Under the pieces are notes generated by a model. It saw only the letters and a program-made list of their open reading frames with translations, searched no databases and was not told where the DNA came from. A stretch of 64,000 nt of DNA from Cololabis saira (taxonomy: Eukaryota; Chordata; Actinopteri; Beloniformes; Belonidae): the NCBI RefSeq assembly GCF_033807715.1, contig NC_084591.1, positions 48,207,915-48,271,914 of the forward strand, in the 5' to 3' direction. Positions 55,939 through 64,000 of this stretch are shown here, piece by piece; position 1 is the first letter of the stretch; every line of letters begins with the position of its first letter. The position numbers and the translations under genes were made by a program.

Positions 55939-56420
55939 CAGAGCAATGTATGGGTCCGTGTGACTGTCCTGTGCTTTTTTTAGCAGACGTTTCACTGTTT
56001 GAATGGCTCTTTCGGCTTGGCCATTTGATTGCGGAAACTCTGGGCTTGAGGTGGTATGTGTGTTTTGCAAACTCCTGCATTTCTCCACTGACTAGTTGCC
56101 TTCCATTATCAGAGAAGAGTTCATCAGGCACACCATGTCTGGCAAAAATAGATTTCAAAGCACTTATGATGTGTTTGCTTGTTGTACTGCTTAATTTTAT
56201 GATTTCAGGGTACTTGGAAAAGTAGTCCACACAGAGAATGTATTCAGCATTATTAAAGTGGAATAAATCCATTCCCACCTTTGACCCAGCTCTCTCTGGG
56301 ACTGGATGATAGCAGGGGCTCTTTTGGATTTTGATTTCTGTGCTTGTTGCACACTGCACATTTCTGTATCACATCTTCAATCTCTTTGGCCATCCCTGGC
56401 CAAAATAGGATATCTCTGGC
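55939..56420 (-). pseudogene. Gypsy integrase core
   Basis: Starts ARDILFWPGMAKEIEDVIQK with the CAVCNKH zinc ligands, then changes frame to CYHPVPERAGSKVGMDLFHF (catalytic Asp), [30 protein letters not shown] (second Asp), then another frame with [19 protein letters not shown] (catalytic Glu) and DPYIALL at the Harbinger junction. At least two frameshifts. Confidence 0.8.
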
Positions 56421-57072
56421 CTGGAGCGGAGCAGGGGTCCCAGCCCCGGGGGGGCCAAGCATTCCAGATGGGCCCTTGTGGTCTAAACATCCCCGTTAGA
56501 ACATAATCGCTAAAAAAATGCCACAGATCAGCCCTCTGACACACAACCACAGCAGCAGCACACGGTCAGAACCATCACATGAGGTTTCAGCACCATGGAT
56601 TTACCAGTCATTATGTCAAACCTAATTATAAACTTAATGCAGACTTTAAGATAGAAGTATCAAACTGGAGATAAAAATCAAATGACATCCAGTGATGTCT
56701 ATGGAAGCCCATTGTCCAGTAAAAGAAAAAAATAAGATGAAATCTTAGCCTTAAAAATAAAAATATCCCCACGGTAAGTCATAATTATGACATAAAAAGT
56801 CATAATTTCAACTTTTTATCCCATAATTTCGACTTTCTATCTCATACTTTCGACTTTTTATCTCTTCTATCTTTTTATTACACAAAGGGAGAAGGGACTA
56901 TTTCTTTCATTTGTATTTTTTAAACAACGTTATCCTTATGAACGCAATTGTTATATAGTCCAACTTTCCTTATTTTATTCAGAACACTTTTTTTCCTCTT
57001 CGGCGTGGGCCCCCACGCAGCAGTGGGCCCGGGTCGGCCGCCCCCTCTGCCCCCCCGCCTGCTCCGCTAGTG
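56421..57072. mobile_element. hAT-type MITE in gypsy integrase
   Basis: 8-bp duplication TCTCTGGC (56413-56420, 57073-57080). Imperfect inverted ends sharing GCGGAGCAGG (GGAGCGGAGCAGGGG against CTAGCGGAGCAGGCGGGG). No ORF of note. Confidence 0.72.
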
Positions 57073-57080
57073 TCTCTGGC

Positions 57081-57605
57081 CCTTTCCTTACTTTTCACAA
57101 TTCCCATGTGAGTTTAGAATTTTTGAACACAAGTCCATCAGAGTATGCTAACTGTTCTCTGAAAGTCCAGTACGGTTGTAGTTCCTCTGGAACTTGTCTC
57201 CTTGACTCTGGCCATCCGTCCTGTATTGCTGCTATAAGCAGACTCAGCGTCTCATCTTGTTGTGTGGCCTCTTTGAACTGACTCAGCTTCTCCTCTGAAA
57301 CTGGTAGCTGTTGGGCTATGTAGCATGTAGCTCACCTCCAACTCCTTCTCCTGTGTGACATCTGGGAGATCTTTCAGACTGGCTCTGCTTAATGCATCTG
57401 CGATGTGCATTTCTTTGCCAGACTTGTAAGTCACTTGTAGGCTGTATTTTTGAAGCCTCCTTAACATCCTCTGCAGCCTGGCTGGGGCCTTGTGAAGATA
57501 CTTTTTAAAGATTGTCTCCAAGGGTTTGTGATCCGATTCAACCTGCACAGATCTCCCATACAGGTATTGGTGAAATCTTTCACAGCCAAAAACAATAGCA
57601 AGCAG
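57081..57605 (-). pseudogene. Gypsy RNase H and connection to integrase
   Basis: Reads LLAIVFGCERFHQYLYGRSV, VESDHKPLE (RNase H catalytic Asp), LQVTYKSGKEMHIADALSRA, then QPYWTFREQL and DGLVFKN in a second frame. The segment between this and ARDILF has lost the helix leading to the zinc site. Confidence 0.8.
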
Positions 57606-57801
57606 GGGCCTCATCTATAAAGCTTGCTTGCGCACAAAAAGGGCCTGAAAGATGCGGAAGCCACCTTCTACGCAAAGGTTGGGATCTAAAAAGAAAAAAC
57701 TAACTGAAAAATCTGCGTATCCCTACGGCAACCCCGACCCTCCCATAAGAATCTACTTAAGACACGGGGAACTGGCGACGCAGGCTGTGAGGTGGTGAAA
57801 T

Positions 57802-58963
57802 GATGGTGTTGCGATGGCTTCCAGTGCAACTGTGAGAAACCTTGGTGTTGTTTTCGATCAGGATTTGTCGTTTAAACCATATGTTAATCAGGTTTGTAAA
57901 ATAGCGTTTTTCCATCTCCGTAATATTGCAAAGATTAGGAAAATCCTCTCGCAGAGTGATGCAGAAAAACTAGTTCATGCGTTTGTATCTTCTAGACTGG
58001 ATTACTGTAATGTGTTGTTATCAGGATGTCCAAGTAATTTGCTGAATAGGCTCCAGCTGATCCAAAATGCAGCAGCACGAGTGCTGACAGGAATCAGCAG
58101 GAGAGACCACGTCTCTCCAGTGTTAGCGTCGCTCCATTGGCTACCTGTAAAATTCAGAATTCAATTTAAAATTTTATTACTTGCATATAAAGCCCAAAAC
58201 GGCTTAGCTCCGCAGTATTTACAAGATTTGATAGTGCCTTATGTTCCTGGCCGAGCTCTCCGCTCCCAGGGTGCAGGTTTACTCGTAGTTCCTAGAGTAT
58301 CCAAATGTAGATTTGGAGGGCGGGCGTTCTGCTATCAGGCACCATTACTTTGGAACCAACTTCCAATCTGGGTTAAGGAGGCTGACACCACCTCCACCTT
58401 TAAAACTAAACTTAAAACCTCTCTGTTTAGTAAAGCCTATGGTTAATGTTTAGTAAACCTCTAGCTGGTGTTGGTAAATCTCTAGGTAGTGTAAACTTTA
58501 GTGTGTTAGAGTCAGTAGTCATAGTTGCAGCTATAGAACAAAACTATAATAGTTAGTCTCAAATATAGCTTCGCGGTAGATATGCTGCTATAGGCTTATG
58601 CTGCAGGGGGCACCGACATGATCCGCTGGGCGGTGCCTCTCACCCTTCTTCTCCTCTCCTTTTCCCTGCCTCTCTTCTCCATTACCATTTTTATTTATTA
58701 TAAATATCTCATAGCTATCATTTTTGTCCATCGTTCCTGTAGTTTCTTGTGCCGGCCCCCCTTTTTTCTCTTTTGTGCATGTTTGCAGGCTGGAGCCTCG
58801 GGAGCTGCGTTCTGCCCTGTGTTCCCGGGTAATAATTGCTCGGGGGTTTATGTTTATGTTTATGTTTATGTTCATGTTCTGGATCTCTGGAAAGCGTCTA
58901 GAGACAACATCTGTTGTATTAGACGCTATATAAATAAAATTGAATTTAATTGAATTGAAATGA
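57802..58963 (+). mobile_element. L2 LINE, 5' truncated
   Basis: Matches 8629-9795 closely: last third of ORF2, a 3' UTR and the TATATAAATAAAATTGAATT terminus. TGAAATGA occurs at both borders and may be the target duplication, though the tail composition makes chance possible. Confidence 0.85.
57814..58446 (+). pseudogene. L2 ORF2 C-terminal domain
   Basis: 210 codons open from ATG, lacking the YADD region. LGVVFDQDLSFKPYVNQVCK, SRLDYCNVLL, LHWLPVKFRIQFKILLLAYK, VPRVSKCRFGGRAF, LWNQLPIWVKEAD and the end SKAYG. Better preserved than the same part of the larger copy, but a fragment. Confidence 0.85.
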
Positions 58964-59249
58964 AGCCAGATTCATGTCATACTCTTAATAATGTCATCAC
59001 ATATCAGACTTATAATATAATAGCGCTGATCGTGTCCCTCTGTGTGTGAAGCTCAGCGTCAGTCAGGACTCTGGTGCTGCTGCTGCAGGACACGCCGGGA
59101 ACCTCCTCGTCACCCACCGCTTTAGGACAGAACAAATTAGGGGGTCTGTAGAGCGTTTAGGGGCTATACGGAACCCATAAAGGGACACAGGTTTGTTTTC
59201 ATATATATAATGAGTTTTACGCGCGCGTGAAACCTTTACGTGCGGGTGT

Positions 59250-59367
59250 AAGCCTAAATTAGGGTTCCGCGTTAAAACGACGCAGAGCCTACGCCGTGGG
59301 GTACGCGGTGACGCGCACCTACGCGTAGGCTCTGCGTTGGTGTGACGCGGAACCATAAATCAGCCTA
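59250..59367. repeat. Palindromic MITE copy e
   Basis: TAAGCCTAAATTAGGGTTCCG ... GCGGAACCATAAATCAGCCTA. Confidence 0.8.
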
Positions 59368-60041
59368 GAGCAGCTCTGAGGGGAGACGGGAGGGGAGGAG
59401 GGGGGAGCGGGGGATGAAGCGAGGCGGCCGGGCCGTTCTCGCATCGCTTTCGCACAGGGTGTGTTGATGATTTGCAATTACAGGCTGAGCCTACCGTTAG
59501 TTTTTAAACTGTAAAAAGTGGGGGGGACAAAAACATGATTTTGAAGAGACGGGGGGACATGCCCCCCCTGTTGCGCCGGGGCACTCACAGCGTTTAGCGC
59601 AGTAACGGCGTGCTGCCACTCACTCGCTTTAATTATTTTATACTATTTATATACTCTTTCTACTTTTACTGTCACCACCAAATAATGTCGTTTTCCTGTC
59701 CTCCACCTCATCTAAAACATATAGATCTCAGATCTCAGTGAAATTCAGTGGCACGGTGGCTCGACACGTTTCATTCACTCTGACGCCAAACAGGCTGCAG
59801 GAAGCCACTGCGCATGCTCATGAAGGTATAAAGTGGGCGTGTAGAGGGCGGGATATGGGGCGGATTCAGCTGCGCAACCTTCCAGCTGGACTGTGATTTA
59901 TAAAGAGAACATTGCGTGCAAGTGTGCATGCACATGGTTTTATTGATCCGGATTTTTTTTTGCGCCCGGCATTTTCGGCTTTTGAGCGTACGTGCACTTT
60001 TAGTATGAATTCTACGCAGTCCATTTTAAATGAGGCCCCAG

Positions 60042-60905
60042 CTCTTTTTCAATTTGAGCATATCGTTTTTCACAATCGGTTAGCGACCTGGAGCCATATG
60101 CTATGGGATGTCCTTCTTGTAAGATTACTGCTCCTAGACCACTTGTGCTTGCATCAACAGAGAGTATGACAGGCTTTTCCACATCCTAATGTTTCAGCAC
60201 TGGTGTGTTACTCACAAGTTCCTTGAGTCTTGAGAAGCTCTTTTGTTGTTCGTGTTCCCAGTGCCAGATAGTGTCTCCTTCCAGTCACCTCCTGAGTGGT
60301 GCAGACTCTTCCCAGAGATTTGGGATGGATTTGGCGACATATTGCACCATTCCCAAGAATCTCTGCAGTTCTGTTTTGTCTTGTGGCTCTGGCATTCCTT
60401 GTATGGCTCTCAATTTTCCCATGTCTGGTTTCAGTCCATCTTTGCTCAATACCTGTCCGATGTAGCTGATTTCATTTAATCCAATTTTGCATTTGTCCCT
60501 GTTGAGTTTCATGTTTATGCTTCTCAGTCTGTCCAGTAGCTTTCTCAATCTGTTGTCATGTGTCTCTTGGTCTTCACCCCACACCAGAATATCATCAACA
60601 ACATTTACCACTCCTTCAAGTCCTTCTAGATGTTGCTCCAAACACCTCTGAAAGACTTCTGGCGCTGAGGATATGACAAAAAGGAAGTCTCTTAAATCTG
60701 TACCTTCCCAACGGTGAGTTGAAAGTGCAGAGTTTGGAGCTCTCTAAACTAAACTAAAGTCAACTAAAGTAAACTCTCCTTATCTAGCTGGATCTGCCAG
60801 TAGCCATGATTGGCATCCAAAACAGAGAAAACCTTTGCGTTAGGCATTTCTGCTACTACTTCCTCCACTGTCTTGAGAGGATAGGGTTCTCTTTTTATCG
60901 CCTTA
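60042..60905 (-). pseudogene. Gypsy reverse transcriptase
   Basis: From the hAT junction: DLNKAIKREPYPLKTVEEVV, VFSVLDANHGYWQIQLD (catalytic Asp), a damaged TTFNSPLGRYRF-like stretch with stops, SSAPEVFQR, NVVDDILVWG (the VDDI catalytic pair), FLGMVQYVAKSIPNL, then [20 protein letters not shown] and YAQIEKEL of RNase H. At least four stops or frameshifts. Confidence 0.82.
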
Positions 60906-61121
60906 TTTAAATCCAGTGGTGTAAAGTAACAAAGTACAAGTACTTCGTTATTTTACTTAAGTAAGATTTTTGAGAATTTGTACTTTTATTGATACTTTCA
61001 TTTTTCTGTACTTTTACTTTTACTTCGTTACATTTTCAAGGAAAAAATCGTACTTTTAATCCGCTATATTTAAAATTGGACACGTCGTTACTCGCAACAA
61101 ATTAAAGAACAGCACAGCGGG

Positions 61122-61242
61122 GGCTGATTTATGGTTCCGCGTTACACCGGCGCAGAGCTACAGCGTAGGGTACGCGGCGACGCACACCCTACACCGTAAC
61201 CTACGGCGTAAGGTGTGCGTCGATTTAACGCGGAACCATAAG
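61122..61242. repeat. Palindromic MITE copy f
   Basis: GGCTGATTTATGGTTCCGCG ... CGCGGAACCATAAGG. Confidence 0.82.
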
Positions 61243-61370
61243 GCGGACGGGAAGGAAGGGGGGCGCGTGGATATACCGAGAAGGAGCCGCAGCTCCCGGG
61301 AGAGTTGCGCCGCAGAGGCGGGCCGGAAGGCCGGAGGAACCGCCGTCGCGGCGAGTACCGATGAGGACTG

Positions 61371-61465
61371 AAGCCTGAATTATGGTTCCGCGTTAAATCG
61401 ACGCAGAGCCTCGCCGTAGGTTACGGGCCCTGCGTTGGTGTAACGCGGAACCATAAATCAGCCTT
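61371..61465. repeat. Palindromic MITE copy g
   Basis: AAGCCTGAATTATGGTTCCG ... GCGGAACCATAAATCAGCCTT; shorter stem than the other copies. Confidence 0.82.
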
Positions 61466-62016
61466 GAGCGGCAGCCGACGCGTGTCCATGCGCATCATTC
61501 TTTGATTCCACCCCTTCTAAGGTGGTTTTGGCATTTAAAAGTTCAAAAGTCTCATCCTTTATCAGCTGGGGTTGCTTAATGTTGTCACTGCATACTACAG
61601 GCTGGGGGTTTACCTGTCAGCGGGGCCAATGGGGAACAGCAGCAGTGATGAGCAAAGGGAGAAATTAAAATGGGGTAATGGAAACAAACACTAAAGGGGT
61701 CAGAATAATATCACCATTATTTAGAGTTGTAAGCAAATTCTTGGATTCTTCATTTCTTTGCAATCCTTTTGAAAATAATGTTGTACTTTCAATTTTGTAC
61801 TTTGTACTTTGTACTTTTTACTTTTGTACTTAAGTACATTTTACACCACGTACTTTTGGTACTTTATTATATTTAAGTTGAGGTACTTTTATACTTTTAC
61901 TTAAGTAATGTTCTTAATGGGTACTTTTTACTTTTACTTAAGTAATTTTCAAGCAGAAAATTTGTACTTTTACTTAAGTACAATATTTTTGTACTTTTTC
62001 TACCTCTGTTTAAATC

Positions 62017-63420
62017 TTGTGGATCAAGACATATTCTCATTTTGTGTGGTTTTACCACGGTCTCCTTGCTGCTCACCCAATCTGTGGGCTCTGTTTGTCT
62101 CTCTATGACATCAAGGCTTTCCATTCGTTTCAGTTCTTTCTCAATGTCCTTTTTTAAAGCGACTGGAACTTTTCCTGATGAAACTTCAGGATCTACTTGA
62201 ATATGGTGACTTCCAGGCACACAGCCTAGTCCTGTGAATAAATCTTCATATTCACACAAGATGTCTGTATTTTTCTTGTCATTCCATAGATCCTTTGTAC
62301 CATCCCCAGCTCAACACTAGACTCGCCTCCCAGTATTGCTTTTACTTCTTGCCTTATCACTTGAAATGTTATCTCATACTGTTTGTCTTTGTTCTGCCCC
62401 AGTGGCTTTTCTTTCTGTCCAAAAACGCCCACTAGCTTGAAGCTTGACTTTTTCAATTTGTCATAACTCAGTTTCAGCTTTTCTAATTCACTCTTTGACA
62501 TGACGTTACAGGCAGCACCTGTATCTATCATCACTGTGATTGGCTGGTCTTTGACATTCACAGTCTCTTTCCAGACCACTCTGCCACTTTTCACAACCAC
62601 TTTGTTCACATGCTTGTCTTGTTCATTAACATGCACTGTTCCAATGAACATGTCATTTTCATCATCACTTGCTGTGTCACATTCCACACCTCGTACTGTC
62701 CGGCGGTTATCTGTCTGTCCGCGACTCATGCACATCTTGGCGTAGTGATTTTTATGGTGACATTTGTTGCAGGTTTGACCACTTGCTGGACATTGTGTTG
62801 CTTCATGTTTGTACCCGCATCGTCCACAATCTGCATGTGATCTTTCCTTCTCCGTTTGTGGTCTGTCTTTCTTGTGCTTGTGTTGTTTGTGTATTTTTTG
62901 AACTTGCACGTCATTCTCTTCATGTAGCTTTTTGAGCTGGCTTGACTAACTTCTGCTGCACGGCAAATATCAACAGCTCTTTGTAGCGTTAGCTCGGGCT
63001 CTCTTAGCAATCTGCCTCAGATATGATCGTTTGTAAAACCACAGATGATCCTGTCTCTGATCAGTGACTCTGTCAGATCTCCAAATTCACAGTCTCTTGC
63101 TTTATTTTTAAGATCTGTGACGTAAGTATCAATGGATTCAGCATGGCCTTGCACTCTGGTATTAAACAAATGTCTCTGGTATGTTACGTTTTTTTCGCGG
63201 TTCCAGTACCTTCTGAACAGCTATTTTAAGCCTTCAAGTCCATCAACATCTTCATCAAACTCAAAAGTATTCTTCTCGGAGATTCCGCTCGCAATGAGAT
63301 AAATCTCAAACTTTTGTATCCATACTCTCCAACTTTCTGCAAGATTGCCTTCTAAATGTAATGTCCCTGGAGGTCTTTGGTGGTCCGTCTTTCCGTCTTT
63401 TCAATCAATTTCTGACACCA
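62017..63420 (-). pseudogene. Gypsy gag, protease and start of RT
   Basis: From the primer site: a frameshifted gag (AESIDTYVTDLKNKARDCEF, REPELTLQRAVDICRAAEVS), two zinc knuckles (CGRCGYKHEATQCP, CNKCHHKNHYAKMC), protease VMIDTGAACNVMS, and after a frameshift YEDLFTGLGCVPGSHHIQVD, ELKRMESLDVIERQTEPTDW and PHKMRICLDPQ, which continues into 60042-60905. The typical mag/K02A2.6-like order. Confidence 0.82.
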
Positions 63421-63541
63421 TGTAATATATCAGACCGTGAGGCAGCGTGAGGTAAACTGAATAAAGTTTCATTGACCATGATGCTCTCAGTCTTACAGTA
63501 TCACCTCCTGGTGACTTCCAGTACAGCCAACATACATGACA
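63421..63541 (-). repeat. Gypsy 5' LTR
   Basis: 121 bp, TGTAATATATCAG ... CATACATGACA. The internal TTTCATTGACCATGATGCTCTC corresponds to the split left copy. Confidence 0.8.
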
Positions 63542-64000
63542 GCCAATCTCTTCACTTTTTTCTCTCCAAATATTTTTGATTTGTTTTGTGTTGGTAGTGC
63601 TCCATGAACACATTCCACTAATCAGTACATTGAAAAGCAGCTACAATTAGCCCCTCTCCTGTAGTCGCAGCAACGTTTCTGTGTAGAGAAGTGAATTCAA
63701 AGTTATGGACAGAAAGTCGCACAATATATATAAGCCCATATCATGAAGTGCAGTTAAAGAGATATGTGATATTTGCAAGGGGGCAGCAGGTATCACTGAT
63801 GCTTGCTTGCAGATGTTGGAAACTCCAGTTCATTTACTTCCACCCTGTCCACCTGTGTTAGAGGCATAGCAGAAGTGTCAGACAAAGACATTACGTCGAC
63901 AAGTCCACATTGTTCGACTGCTGAAGGAGAAAAGACAAATGTATTGGGAATATTCATAAAACAGCATTCTAATCAGTTCAGATGACAATTTCCCTTTCAA
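63542..64000. other. Unassigned sequence
   Basis: No gene or repeat recognised up to the end of the window. Confidence 0.45.

Larger units (their letters stand above)
57606..60038. mobile_element. GGGCCTCAT-ended element with CAG duplication
   Basis: Ends GGGCCTCATCTATAAAGC and TTTTAAATGAGGCCC, 3-bp CAG on each side (57603-57605, 60039-60041). Removing it restores the RNase H reading [19 protein letters not shown]. It carries a 5'-truncated L2 and palindromic MITE copy e, and no transposase. A Harbinger-like non-autonomous element. Confidence 0.82.
60914..62008. mobile_element. Tol2-like hAT MITE
   Basis: Ends CAGTGGTGTAAAGTAACAAAG and GTACTTTTTCTACCTCTG, 8-bp duplication TTTAAATC (60906-60913, 62009-62016). 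Subterminal TACTTTTACTTAAGTA repeats at both sides, as in Tol2-type elements. Contains palindromic MITE copies f and g. Confidence 0.88.
49965..63541 (-). mobile_element. Dead Ty3/gypsy element (mag/K02A2.6-like) with nested insertions
   Basis: 121-bp LTR at the right (63421-63541, TGTAATATATCAGACC ... ACATGACA) and a longer LTR copy at the left (49965-50041 plus 53127-53199) split by a hAT. Primer site next to the right LTR is TGGTGTCAGAAATTG (tRNA-Leu type). Six insertions interrupt it; removing them and their duplications leaves about 4.4 kb, normal for this group. No flanking target duplication is visible. Pol motifs are in K02A2.6-like order. Many stops and frameshifts. Confidence 0.85.

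Overview
The window looks like a repeat-saturated stretch of a teleost fish genome. The evidence is L2-clade LINEs with (GAATT)n tails, Tol2-like and Charlie-like hAT transposons, fish-type Ty3/gypsy elements, many MITEs, and long GGAA/GAAA/ATG/CA microsatellites. A 500-base run of N (35808-36307) marks it as part of an assembled chromosome. I see no complete host protein gene. The only host-gene candidate is a weak terminal exon at 38381-38452. I saw no tRNA, rRNA or CRISPR.

Layout. 1-5.8 kb: MITE and LINE debris, a TTAA-flanked piggyBac-like MITE swollen by GGAA repeats, and an L2 3' end holding a 44-bp minisatellite. 5.9-9.8 kb: a nearly full-length but broken L2 LINE. 10.4-11.4 kb: a 1-kb ATG/GAT array. 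11.4-23.6 kb: a Tol2-like hAT transposon whose four exons can be traced. A nested Tc1-type MITE complex sits in intron 1 and an intact 4.5-kb Ty3/gypsy retrotransposon (CsRn1-like) in intron 2. 26.3-32.9 kb: an inverted second copy of the 3' half of that hAT, forming a large palindrome with the first. It lacks the gypsy element but carries in intron 3 a 4.5-kb terminal-inverted-repeat element containing a 2,079-bp tandem duplication. 34.6-35.8 kb: a small non-autonomous LTR element whose second LTR begins with an inverted hairpin. 36.3-45 kb: microsatellite-rich MITEs. 45.4-48.3 kb: a LINE 3' end split by a Charlie-type hAT. 48.8-49.75 kb: an inverted-repeat MITE. 50-63.5 kb: a second, dead Ty3/gypsy element (mag/K02A2.6-like) split by six first-level insertions. 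Several of these carry further insertions, and most have a recognisable target-site duplication.

The elements interact only as hosts and parasites. Nested insertions date one another, and duplicated copies serve as empty sites for later insertions. The gag and pol of the CsRn1-like element are the only clearly intact multi-domain coding system. They overlap by 103 bases and appear to be linked by -1 frameshifting at a GGGAAAC heptamer. The Charlie-type transposase at 50.5-52.5 kb is intact except for one stop codon. All family names come from motif recognition by eye. No database search was run.
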